A DNA stretch of 64,000 bases from Chelonoidis abingdonii (taxonomy: Eukaryota > Chordata > Testudines > Testudinidae): contig NC_133769.1 in assembly GCF_003597395.2 (NCBI RefSeq), positions 175,651,911 through 175,715,910 on the forward strand. Direction: 5' to 3'. Under the pieces are notes generated by a model. It saw nothing but the letters and a program-made list of their open reading frames with translations. It did no database searches and was not told the origin of the DNA. Positions within the stretch are counted from its first letter, which is position 1. Each line of letters opens with the position of its first letter. Position numbers and translations under genes: made by a program. Below, piece after piece: positions 33,848 to 44,614 of this stretch.

Positions 33848-36800
33848 GTCTGGTCTGGTTTAGTCTGCTTTCTGCCTGAAACATTCAGCTCTGTGAGCTC
33901 AGACAGCCCTAAGGAAATAGACTTACTCCCATCTTCATTTGGAAAAATGACAAGAGCAGGTCAAAAGTTTTTCAGTGAAACAGTTTTTAGTAAAAAAAAT
34001 GCAAATCATAATGTTGTAATCAAAATGTTTTGTGGGTAGTGTTTATTATGATGACATTTTGATGGTAATAAGTCAAAACTTTTCATTTTGATTATGACTA
34101 AACATTTTGTTTTGATAGTGTCATTTTGACTTTTAAGTTGAACTGTAATATATACATATTATATATTACAACCAGTATTTTAAATTTGGAGAGCTGCTGA
34201 AGGTGGGGGGTGCTGTTACAACTGGTGATTAGAAGTCTGATTTGAGCCTCTTCATCCCCAGTTACTGGTGGTTGATAGGTGAACAACCTTTGTGAAAACA
34301 AAGCCTCTTTTCATCTCCCTGGATGACAGCTCCATTAACAAGTTCATCTCAGGACACCCCATTTTGTGCTTTGTTCCCTTTACATTTCCTCTCCATTGAA
34401 TGACTGACTATGAGACAGCCAGTTAAAGTATCCCTGTATTAGAGCTTCTGCTCAATGAATATGCTTGGTAAAACAACATACTGCAATTCCCATGAACCTG
34501 ATTGCTCTGTTCTCTGGGTTGCCATATGGAACAGCGATATGATCAGGAAATGCCTGAACTGGCATTTCATGGTTGCTCTGAGGGAATGACCCACCTTGGA
34601 CTCAAAATGAGCCACCAGGACTGCCTGACCATGAAAGCTCATAGGAGACCGTGAACTATGGACTGCAATAGAAAAGGTGAGGGTTCATAGGATTTATATA
34701 GGACAGAAGAGACTTACAGTTTCTTTATTTTGAGAAACAATATAATGCCCTTCAGCACATGCTGAAGTGTTTAGCTGGGTCAGGGTCTTTACTATTATAC
34801 AGTAGAAAAGTTAAGATGAACTAGAGCTGCTAAATTGAGGTTCAGACCCAAACTCGACCAAGTTCAGGGATTTTCTGATCTAAGGATTTTTGAGGGCCTA
34901 TTTCAGCTTGCAAATTCACAACAATGGCGGGGGGGGGGGGAGGTTTCCCATATACTTTCAAGTTTCTTCATAAATGAAGATCTGCTTTGTGATAACTGAA
35001 AACTACATATCGCCATAGCGATCAGAGAAAAAGTGTCCAGAGTTCAAGTTAATTTGTGGACTGAATATGTAACATCTTACTTAACAAGCTCTGGTAAAAT
35101 AAGGTTTATTTGTCTTTAAAGGAAGATGCTTAAACCCCCCTGCAGATTCTCAACATAAAATAATGTGGAGAAATTTTCACTTGTCACACATCTTTAAAAT
35201 TTTAATCAAAGCATGTCAATGCTAGTGTAATGAGAGATTTCCCCCCATGGTGTAATTGTCAAAATGAAAGGTGCAGGAATATTGGATTTTAGGATGAACT
35301 GGAAACCACCTCATGTCTCATCAGTTGTACTTCACACTATTTTTCCCCCTTTAGCGCAAATACTTGTCTAACTGCTTTCTAAAACTATGCATACTGATAC
35401 TTCTATTCTTGATATGTTTACTCTATAATCTTTGAGTAAAGTTACTATGCATAGATCTTTCAACTTCCAGCCTTTTCTTTGCTTAAATTAGGGCTTCTCT
35501 CTTTAATGTGCCAAACCAGAAACCTAAGTCTGAACACTGAAAGGTAGCAAGATCAAAATCCAAACACAGACTCAAACAAAGCTGCAAAATTTGGGTGCTT
35601 AGACATATTTCTAGCTCCTTAGGCACATCTCTAACTCTTTATGAAGTTTAAGACTGTGAACTATATTCCGCTCTCATTTACATTAAGTAATGAATCCTTA
35701 TCACTGTGAAAAGTTGTGATGTGCTTTAGAATCTGATTTTGTTACATTATGAGAGTGACAGAGTTAATGCATACAAAAGCTCTCTCACAGAGCTGATTGA
35801 GCTCCTCCTGTTGGACACTCATCCTGATGTGAGGGGGTCCAAATGCAGAATCTCACATGCCCTTAGCTTTCTGTATATAAGCAGAACATAGGCACTGTCC
35901 CTGGCTTTGGGCCTCTAGGCATGCACTCCAGATACAGTCCTCCTGTCTGACACTGCTGAAATTAGTGCCATCTTCCCCAAGCCTTCCCAGTGGTTTTTGC
36001 ACATTCCCCAGAGTCCCAGCGACAGTGCGAGCCTTCTGATTTACAATTTACCTCTTCAGAGGTATATAACAGTGAAAGCCAAAAGACACACAGAGACTTT
36101 GCACAGCATTATAAACCACTATTAACTCTTACGCTGTTAAGTAAAGAAATACACAGCTCTAGACAGAATTATAAAACACACCTAGAAGCATTTTCCTTCC
36201 TTCAGTTTCCACACCTCTCAGAAGATTTCTTTGGTTATAGGTTAGAGCTCTCTAAGGAGTCCAGGATTCTTTTTCTTCTCCATACCCATCTTTGTCTGTT
36301 CTGGATGAGATCTCCAGTCTCTTCTCGCTTACCTTGCTCTAAAATGGCTGCTGACTTCGTTGTCAGGTGTCCTTTCCCCTGGTAAACCAGTTCTCCTGAA
36401 TAAACCCAGCATTTTGTATTAGATGCTTGCATTTGAATAGAGGATGGGACAGATCTAATTAGCTTCAGTAGTTAGCCCTCATCCCCTACCACTTGGAATT
36501 CCAATCCAACATGCAGGGGAGCTGGAACAACCTGTATAGTGAGGGGTGCTGAGAGCCATTGAACCAAGTGGTAAATACTGTATATAATGGAAACCATGTC
36601 AAGCCAGGGGATCCGAGAGCAACCCTAGTTTCAGCACTTATGCACAGGGAAGAAAAAGGACAACAGATAAGGCAAACTAGCTGCAGCACATGTCAGCAAC
36701 TGGTGGATTCCACATCCACAGAGACAATCTCTGATATAACAATTTTATGATAAACTTCATATCATCATCCCGAATTCATAAGGTGTATAGATTCTCCAAA

Positions 36801-37090
36801 CTGTCACAGGTTCCGCAAGCAACATCATGTACTTCTGTCCTCTTGAAGAGTAAGCTCTCCTGGAAGGAAACATCCCACATCTGCTGTGTGCGTCACTCAG
36901 AACCATGACCCACACCATGAAATTTGTGGTCAGTGCAAAAGGGGGCAAAAAGTACGATGAAAGCAACAAAATTATGCAGAGGATGCTTGATCAACATCCA
37001 AATGGCAGACTGCACATCACTACGCAAGGAGGCTACAGTGCTTTGGCATTTGCCTTGATGATGATGATGATGATGATCGTTTCTTAAGAA
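33848..37090. other. Mostly unassigned DNA
   Basis: Contains an AT-rich MITE-like piece at 33948-34140 (GAGCAGGTCAAAAGTTTTTC ... GTCATTTTGACTT), a G12 run at 34928, and a 35750-36470 block with AATAAA at 36392 that could be an unrecognised LTR or repeat. 36750-37080 is an unclassified piece ending in (ATG)6. No host exon could be supported. Confidence 0.4.
33948..34140. mobile_element. Old MITE-like repeat (AAAATTTT-type ends)
   Basis: AGGTCAAAAGTTTTTCAGTG on the left and repeated AACATTTTGTTTTGATAG / TCATTTTGACTT on the right resemble the AT-rich ends of the element at 13340-13570. No target duplication is visible. Confidence 0.35.
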
Positions 37091-37093
37091 ATC

Positions 37094-38091
37094 ATGTGTT
37101 ACATTTATTGGTGACTAACAACACTGTCGTAGTATACTTTCCTCAATCTGAACCTTAGAGTCCAAAAATGAGGTACTAGCATGAAATCCTCTAAGCTTAA
37201 TTACCAGCTTAGATCTGATACGCTGCCACCAATCAGAACTCTGAGTGTCTGATAAACTCTGGTCTCCCCAAAACCTTCCCTGGGGACCCCCAAGACCCAG
37301 ATTCCTTGAGTCTCACAACAAAGGGGAATAAACCATTTCCCTTCCCCCTCCTTTCTTCCTCCCAGATTCTTCCCGCCCTGGGTACACTAGGAGAGAGAGA
37401 CAGATTCAAGCTCCGTGAATCTAAACAAAGGGATTCCCCCTTCACCCTTCCTCCTTCCCCTCACCCAGAGGCAATACAGATTCAAGCTCCGTGAATCTAA
37501 CACAAAGAGGAAATTTATCCTTCCCTTCTCCCCACCAATTCCCTGGTGAGTACAGACTCAATTCCCTTGAGTCTCAACTAGGGAAAAAATCAAACAGGTC
37601 TTAAAAAGCAAAACTTTTAATTAAAAAAAAGAAAGAAAAAAGTAAAAGTTATCTCTGTAATCTAGATGGTAAATATTACAGGGTCTTTCAGCTTATAGAC
37701 ACTGGAGAAAAAGCTTCCTGCAACAGAAATACAATTTCAAATACTTTTAGCCAAATACACATAAAAACTCTACCAGCCAGATACACAGTTGCAAATACAG
37801 AAAAACAATTAAAGAGACTAAAGTGTCTTTCTACCTTTGTACTTACAAAATTGGAACAGAAGATTAGAGAGCCTGTAGGTACGTGTGGTCACTCTCAGAG
37901 CCTAGAGAGAACAACAGACAAAGAACATACACCCAAGCTTCCCTCCACCCAGATTTGAAAGTATCTTGTCCTCTGATTGGTTCTCTGGTCAGTTGTTGCA
38001 GGTCACTGTTTGTTAACCCTTTACAGGTGAAAGAGACATTAACCCTTAGCTATCTGTTTAATGTGTTACATTTATTGGTGACTAACAACAC
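37094..38091 (-). mobile_element. LTR-like block between 31-bp exact direct repeats
   Basis: ATGTGTTACATTTATTGGTG plus 11 further bases occurs identically at 37094-37124 and 38061-38091, enclosing 936 bp. On the minus strand the interior begins with TAAGGGTTAATGTCTC and CACCTGTAAAGGGTTAAC and contains AATCAGAGGACAAGATAC, GAGACTCAAGGGAATTGAG, two copies of GATTCACGGAGCTTGAATCT, and ATTGGTGGCAGCG near 37228. That order matches a common turtle LTR as I recall it; TTGGTGGCAGC resembles an LTR/leader junction. The 31-bp repeats are too long for a normal LTR target duplication. Confidence 0.6.
37400..37503. repeat. Duplicated 24-bp unit
   Basis: CAGATTCAAGCTCCGTGAATC occurs at about 37401-37421 and about 37478-37498 within the LTR-like block. 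A related unit with GACTCAATTCCCTTGAGTCTC follows at 37555. These are internal repeats of the element. Confidence 0.8.
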
Positions 38092-38186
38092 CCAAGTCCT
38101 TGCATTGAAGGAGAAGGAAGAATTCTTCCTGTTTTGCACAATTATCATCCAACCACATTGTTAGTGTTCACAGAAATTTGTTTTTT

Positions 38187-38350
38187 TGCAATATTCTGTT
38201 CCAATAACTCAGCTGAATTCCTAAATGGACTCACATATACTTCTTGTTGTCACTTTTTATGGATATTCATTTAAAGGAGTTTTACTGGTGTGAATGCTCA
38301 AGAAAGCAAAATTTTACAGCTGTATGCACAAATATTTGTGGAATCCAAAT
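38187..38350. repeat. 164-bp direct repeat, copy 1
   Basis: Starts TGCAATATTCTGTTCCAATA and ends TTGTGGAATCCAAAT. It matches 39585-39748 at 161 of 164 positions in the same orientation. No known repeat family recognised, so this looks like a recent local duplication. Confidence 0.95.
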
Positions 38351-39584
38351 TTTAAATTTGTGCATGCAGGCATTTTGTGGAAGTGCTTGAGTATACGTAC
38401 AATTGGGTCAAAGAAACAATGTCAGGTGATTCATCTGACTAGCTAGTTACAACCAACCCCAAACTTTGAACAAGTAGCAGATACTTGCAGACAAAATTCT
38501 TACAAATTGCAATCAAACCACACTGCTTAAAAAAATTAGCAACACATTTTTGAACAACAAATCCATTCAATTAAATAGTTATCTGCTAATATCTAACAGA
38601 TAAAGCAGAAAAACCAGTTAAATTAATAACAATTTTTTTAAAATAAATTTTACATTGAGCTGCATTTTTTGATGCATTGCCAATGATGTACATGGAACAA
38701 CACCTGCTTTTGTGCAATCAATAGGATTAATCATCAGTAATATAAGTATCTTTATATATCAACAGGTGCTTCACCACCAGCGAAGAATTTACCTAGGGGA
38801 TGGGAAAAAAATTTTAACACACACACACACACTTTCTTAAAAAGGTGAAATGGTCAAAAATAATTAATGCAAACTTTCAGACAGAAACAGCAGAGGTCTG
38901 TGCCCTCATTTTGCAGCTGTATTCCATTCTATAGAATAATACTTTCCAGATTCTCTTACAGCACATTGAACAATGGACAGTAAAAATGCAGTGAACAAGG
39001 GTAAAATATGGCTTCAAAATCAGCACATGCTTTCTGCCATGAGAACATCTCTATGTGGGTACCTTAAAGCATGACCTATTACAAAACACTTAAAAGCATT
39101 ATGAGGTCATTTAAAAAAAAGTTTTGAGACCAACATCACATTTCAAGAGAGAGCTGGTTTGTAGTTTAAGTGTTTGAATAAGCCCTATATCTTATTACTC
39201 TTTGTATAGACTTGAAAGGCACTTGGAGGAAATTAATCTGTCTAAAATGAAATCTAATGATCAGTATAAAATGCTTAATTAGTCTACATTAATACTACCA
39301 GTTGTAGCAGAACAAAAAGGTCTGAAAGAAAAAAGTATAACTTTTTAAAAGACTTTGTCTACGCAGGAAGAGGACTAGGGAGGTGGCCATGCCTAATTCC
39401 CAGGCATTATGTTTAAATTATACCATAACCACTACAGTTTTGCTCCCTTTTATGCATTGTACCTTTTATTCAAGAACAGAGTTTGTTCTGAAACCATATT
39501 CAAATACATACTTTGTATATTCATGAAAAGCACTGATACCTCCTGGAGTGAAAGGTGCACATTTCTTAGTAGGGGTGAAACATA
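38351..39584. other. Unassigned DNA between the 164-bp copies
   Basis: AT-rich, no supported gene or repeat apart from a (CA)8 tract at 38819-38834. Confidence 0.45.
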
Positions 39585-39748
39585 TGCAATATTCTGTTCC
39601 AATAACTCAGCTGAATTCCTAAATGGACTCACACATACTTCTTGTTGTCACTTTTTATGGATATTCGTTTAAAGGAGTTTTACTGGTGTGAATGTTCAAG
39701 AAAGCAAAATTTTACAGCTGTATGCACAAATATTTGTGGAATCCAAAT
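39585..39748. repeat. 164-bp direct repeat, copy 2
   Basis: Second copy of the segment at 38187-38350. The three differences are all transitions: ACAC for ACAT, ATTCG for ATTCA, AATGT for AATGC. The high identity implies a young duplication or gene conversion. Confidence 0.95.
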
Positions 39749-39782
39749 CACAAGCAGGACCAGTCCTTGGCACACCTTAAAG

Positions 39783-40247
39783 CAGGAGTTCTCAACCTCT
39801 CTAGACTACTGTACCCCTTTCACGACTCTGATTTTTCTTGAGTACCCCAAATTTTACCTCACTTAAAAACTACTTGGTTATAAAATCATACATAAAAATA
39901 AAAAAAAGTGTCAACACTTTTACTGAAAAATTACTTACTTTTTCATTCACCATATGATTAAAATCATTCACCATATGATTAAAAATAAATAAATTGGAAT
40001 ATAAATATTGTACTTACATTTCAGTGGGATACCTGAGCTTGTTTTTCACTTATGAGCCCTGTCTGAAGCTGGAGCCTCGTCACCCAGAGCTGAAGCATGG
40101 AATTTAGCTTTGTGGGGCCCCTTGCAGCATGGCACCCAGGGCAACTGCCCTGCTTGCCACCCTCAATGCCAACCCTACACTTGCAATCCCCCATAATCCA
40201 TCCCACAATCCCTCTGGGGTCTGCAACCCCCATGTTGAGAAACACTG
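39783..40247. mobile_element. hAT-like MITE (TTCTCAACC ends)
   Basis: The left end CAGGAGTTCTCAACCTCT and the right end CATGTTGAGAAACACTG form an inverted pair, followed by GTACCCCTTTCACGACTCTG as in widespread hAT MITEs. The right flank ATCTAGAT is the preferred hAT target form (nTCTAGAn), but the left flank CCTTAAAG does not match it, so one border may be rearranged. An internal tandem duplication of ATTCACCATATGATTAAA lies near 39950-39980. Confidence 0.7.
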
Positions 40248-40257
40248 ATCTAGATGA

Positions 40258-40640
40258 CAGGTAGCCATGTTAGTCTGTATCAGCAAAAACAACGATGAGT
40301 CCTTGTGGCGCCTTAGAGACTAACAAATTTATTTGGGAATAAGCTTTCATGGGTTAAAACCCACATCATCAGATGCAAGGAGTGAAAAACACAGTAAGCA
40401 GTATAAATGTTACAGCACATGAAAAGATGGGAGTTGCCTTACCAAGTGTGGGGCTCAGTTCTAACAAGACAATTCAATTAAAGTGGCTATTATCAACAAG
40501 AGGAAAAATCACTTTTGTAGTGGTAATCAGGATGGCCCTTTTCAAACAGTTAACAAGAGGGTGTGAGTAACAGTAGGGGGAATTTAGTATGGGGAAAATT
40601 CATTTTTAGTTTTTGTAGTGTCCCATCCACTTACAAATTT
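40258..40640 (-). mobile_element. 3' tail of a Penelope-like element (inferred)
   Basis: The plus strand reads GCCATGTTAGTCTGTATCAG, GAGTCCTTGTGGCGCCTTAG, AGACTAACAAATTTATTTGG, ATAAGCTTTCATGGG and CCCACATCATCAGATGC, the antisense of a very common turtle repeat. I recall its upstream part as encoding a GIY-YIG endonuclease typical of Penelope elements, but no coding part is present here, so the class is inference. Confidence 0.55.
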
Positions 40641-40644
40641 CCCC

Positions 40645-42126
40645 ATGCTAATTCTCTGCCCCCCCCAACACGAGGTAATTTCAACATATGAAAATAATCT
40701 ACGAGTAATTAAAAAGTTGTTAAAATAAATTGTTTTAGACAATTTAAAAAATGAGATGAAGATATTTGTGAGAGATTTTCTTTGGATGCCAAACCTCCTG
40801 AACACAAGACTAATAACCAAATCCTGATATGTTCCTACTTATAAACTGAATTCTCAGTTATAACCAACATAAATCTTATCCACATTACTTCTTATAGTAA
40901 ATAAATCTCGTAAATTCCATAAAAAATCCTTGTTATAGAAAACTGAAGCTCTGATACTAGTGATACAGGACGTCCCCAGAAATAATCCATACAGTGAGGT
41001 TATTTAGCATTAGTTCTTTCTGATTTTACCTACTAACTTCCTTTCAATAAACACCTGACTGCACACAGCAAGTTTTACATAAACTGTTCTTCTGAGTATG
41101 AAATGTCATCTGTCAGTTTGCTTTCAGTTGCTAACATCTCATCATGTACTCTGTACTTTAAATTATGTTCAGTCACGTTAGACAAGGGACCATCTCTCAC
41201 TCAAATACTTGCACTTACTGGATAATTGAGAACTGATCCGCTAAATGAGCATTTCTAATTACACAGTATCTAGGTGGTGGGAGTGGTGGTGGGAGGGGAG
41301 GGAGAGTTTGCTATATCCACAGCTTTAATTTTCTGTATGTCATATTTTGTCCTTCATGAATTGAACTGATGAACAAATATAATTTTTTTCTTGCAAATTA
41401 ATCTAGTTGGGGATGAAAATCCAGTTTGCAGATAATAGCTAAAAATAGAAAAATTTACACCTACAAATTTGCCATTGTGTTTTATTTATAGGCAGAAATC
41501 GTCTTCCATTTTGAAAAAAAAGTGTATCTAGTGCTGGCCAAAAGGTGATAGACTGACAGACTTGATGACCGAAGTCCTTTATATGGAACAGACATATGAA
41601 TACTCTGACACAGACAAAAGCTGCCCAACCAAAATGCACTAAAAAACCTTTGTGCATCCCCAATTTAGAGGCCGCCAGGCACCTGAGCAGTTCCCTACTG
41701 TCAGTTAGAGGAATTTTGTATCTGCTGTCATCTGAATCAGCTGCCAATGTGCCCAAGGATTAGACAGATATATGGAAATCCAGACCACATCCCCTTCTGT
41801 CTCTCTCTGGCCATGTGCCCTATACTAACCATCTGATAGGGGTACAGGAGAAATAATTCAGTGATCAGAACTATCACTTGCACGGCTGCTTTGGAGTGGC
41901 ACATAATAGTCACAGCACACTGAGAAATATCAGCAGTAAAGTCTTTGAGAAGAGTTTGTTAACTAATATTACTTCAATTTCTCAGATGTGTTTCTTTGGT
42001 TTTGATTGTTTTTCTGCTTTCATATTATCTTGCTGGAACATCACAGCATACCAGTACAGTAGCTTACATGGATCACGCGTATTGGAAGCATATCATTGAT
42101 ATTCTTGGTGTGCACAATGGACTAAA
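40645..42126. other. Unassigned DNA
   Basis: No gene recognised. The 105-codon minus frame at 41439-41756 lacks any known motif. A G-rich run (GGTGGGAGTGGTGGTGGGAG) lies at 41275. Confidence 0.4.
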
Positions 42127-42898
42127 GTATTGTGATAGACCCAGGCCAGTTGGGTACAGCAGACTAGCGGAAGCCAGATATACTGGCCACTGGATTAACA
42201 GTTTTCTGTTCCCTGACTGACCAGAGCAGGGGCTGCTCCAGGCTAATGAGAACACCTGACTCTAATTAACCTGAAAAGAGTCAGGTGAGGCCATTCCGTT
42301 AATGTGACCACCTGACTCTAATTAAGGCTCTGCTGATACTATAAAAAGGGCTCACTCCTGTCAGACGGGGAAGAGCCAGTGGCCAGGAAGTACGGCTGAA
42401 GGGCTTGTTACCAAAGACACCCTCAGACCATCGTTGAAGGAGTTCTAAGGTAAGGGTGAAGAAGGGAGAAGCAGGAGAGCTGTGGGGAAGTGGCCCAGGG
42501 AAATGTAGCAACTCTGGCAGTGAAAGGTTGGCTGCCAACAGCTGCTACCATTAGGGTCCCTGGGCCGGAACCCGGAGTAGAGGGCGGGCCTGGGTTCCCC
42601 CCAACCCACCACTACAGGAACATCTCCTGGGAGGAGCAGCAGAGAATCCTGTGGCACCTTATAGACTAACAGACGTTTTGGATCATGAGCTTTCGTGGGT
42701 GAATACCTGAACAGAGACTGTGGGAGTTCTCTCACCAACCTCCTTGCAGGCCTATGATGAAAAGGGCTCAGTAGACTGTAAACCTGGCCCTAGAGAGAGA
42801 AGGGCGACGTGGAGGGTCACAGTGAGCCACTGAGGCTAGTATAAACCGTCTAGAAGCACAGGACCCACGGGAGCAAAGTCAGAGCTCTGCCACAGTAT
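42127..42898 (+). mobile_element. Solo LTR, family A, 4-bp TSD, with nested tail
   Basis: The LTR is 42131-42894 (764 bp), from TGTGATAGACCCAGGCCAG to AGCTCTGCCACA, flanked by GTAT at 42127-42130 and 42895-42898. It is the same family as the minus-strand LTR at 28902-29535 and the LTR at 49881-50472. It contains a fragment of the Penelope-like tail at 42641-42707 (GAATCCTGTGGCACCTTATA ... CTTTCGTGGGTGAATACC), making a nested or captured segment and explaining part of the greater length. Confidence 0.87.
42340..42347 (+). promoter_or_regulatory. TATA box of LTR family A
   Basis: TATAAAAA, followed by GGGCTCACTCCTGTCAGACG, placed about 210 bp into the LTR. The aligned site in the 28.9-kb copy is TTTAAAAAGG. 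Confidence 0.7.
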
Positions 42899-43599
42899 GG
42901 ATGATGGTAATATCTCCCTTTTCCTTCATTCTGAAGGAAGAAAAGATTTCCAGTTGCTGAACCCTGATACTAATCCAGAATTCTTCTTTAGCTCAAAGGT
43001 GGCAAGTCACTATATCTCCTTTCCTCAGGCATTATCTGACTTCTAAAATTAATCCTCTTATTTGGCACACAATCACTTTTTGAATTAGTAAAAACCTTAT
43101 CTGGACCCCCAAGATTAAATTTTGCATATGTTTTCCTGGGGAAGCTATTTCATTTCATTGACATAATGCATCACCGAATTATAAACTCTGTGCAACTGTC
43201 AGTCTTTGCCAAACATTCAGAAACATAAATGAACTCTGACAAGTAATTTATCTGGTAATTCAGTGTCAAAATATAATAATATCACTGGGCTTTGTACATT
43301 ATCAATTTCAGAGCAGAACTGGAGTTCAAATGCAAACTAAAAGTACTTTTTGTGTATCAGAATAAAAATTACTATGGCTAGTGCCCTTCTTACTAATCCT
43401 TTAGGTTCACAACTGGGTGAGAATAAAACTGAGTGGATGAAAACAAATGTTATGTTCATGAAAATAGACATGAAATCCTTGGGAAGTTACAAGAATCTAT
43501 GGTTATTTAATGGGCTTTGCACCTGTGAAGACCACAAGTATCTCAAGTTTGCCAAGTTCTCTTAGATTCCCGATGAGCATTTATTCACATCAGAAAAAA
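42899..43599. other. Unassigned AT-rich DNA
   Basis: Nothing recognised. Confidence 0.45.
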
Positions 43600-43734
43600 G
43601 CATCTGTAGTGTGGCTCGGCCGCGGTTTGTCCCACGCTCTAGTCCGCCGGCTGGTGGCTCCACTGTCCTGGGGAACAGTGCACACTTGATTAGGGGGGTT
43701 CAGACCCCTGGCGGGGCTGAGTCACTAGTCTGAA

Positions 43735-43998
43735 ACAGCTCAGGCCCTAGGTCAGGGCGGGACAACAAACACTGAGGCCGAACGCTCAGGCCCTCAGGCA
43801 GGGCTGAGCAGTAATAGTCTTAAGCTCGGCCCTAGGTCAGGGCGAGGTAACAAACACTGAGTCAGAATGCTCAGGCCCTCAGGCAGGGCTGAGCAGTAGT
43901 ACTTAGGTAGCAGCCCAGGCCCTAGGTCAGGGCGGGGCAGAAAACAAACAGTCTGGGACTCAGGCCTTTCAGCAGGGGCTGAGTCAATAGTCAGTTAG
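43735..43998. repeat. Three tandem units of about 85-90 bp inside LTR B
   Basis: Each unit holds GGCCCTAGGTCAGGGCG, then ACAAACA, then CTCAGGCC(C/T)..CAG(G)CAGGGGCTGAG. Positions of GGCCCTAGGTCAGGGC are near 43743, 43830 and 43918. In transcription sense they lie in the 3' half of the LTR. Confidence 0.85.
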
Positions 43999-44480
43999 CA
44001 GGAGGTTCTAGCCTCTCCAGGCCAGGGAAAAGGGGGAGTCAGCCACCCAAGGAGTGGGTGGCAGGGGGGACGCAGGCCCTCCCACTCCACTGCGTCTCAG
44101 CCAGGGTCCCTAGCAGCGGCAGAAACTCTCTGCTGTCAGTGGGGATCCTGGCCGCAACACACTGACATTGGCTCTGGCAGTGTTGCAGCCAGACTAGGGT
44201 CGGCTGCCCCTGGGCTACTTCCACACTCCCCCTCGTCGGGTACCTGAGTCGTCGTAGCATCACTGGCAGTCTCCAACACCATCAGTTCTTCTGGGTAAGT
44301 AGCTGATGGTAGGCTCAGTGGCACCTCAGGGTAGCTGGCAAGAAGCAGACTCGGCCAGTCCTCCTCGAGGTAGCGAGCGCGAGGCAGGCTCAGCTGGCCG
44401 GCTGTGGGCTCTGGCTGGCAGCGGCCGCAGACATCTGGTCCCTGTGGTGGCTGAGCCTCGACTGAGCTCTACAGGCGTCC

Positions 44481-44488
44481 TTTTATAC
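44481..44488 (-). promoter_or_regulatory. TATA box of LTR family B
   Basis: TATAAAAG on the minus strand, preceded by CGGAAG, about 120 bp from the LTR 5' end. Confidence 0.7.
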
Positions 44489-44614
44489 TTCCGGGTCTGC
44501 GCCGATACCTCTGAGGGGTGGCGCAGGACCCAGTGGCTCCGCCCGCAGTGGTGGTAGGGGAGGTTCGTCCCTCAGCAGGGCTGTGGGGTATCCCACCGCC
44601 TCGCTACAGCATCA

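Larger units (their letters stand above)
43600..44613 (-). mobile_element. Solo LTR, family B, 5-bp TSD
   Basis: The LTR is 43605-44608 (1004 bp), GC-rich, with outer ends TGTAG and CTACA. The pentamer GCATC is perfect on both sides (43600-43604 and 44609-44613). Minus strand orientation is shown by AAGTATAAAAGGACGCCTGT near 44488-44470. It contains three tandem units of about 85-90 bp at 43735-43998. No internal genes, so solo. A 5-bp duplication fits class III ERV or Gypsy; class undecided. Confidence 0.9.

Noticed and set aside
36905..37087. Frame ending in a Met run
   Set aside because: The Met run is an (ATG)n microsatellite; the rest has no identifiable domain.
43735..43998. Regularly spaced repeats considered as a CRISPR array
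   Set aside because: Units are long, imperfect, contiguous and lie inside an LTR of a vertebrate genome; spacers are not distinct.
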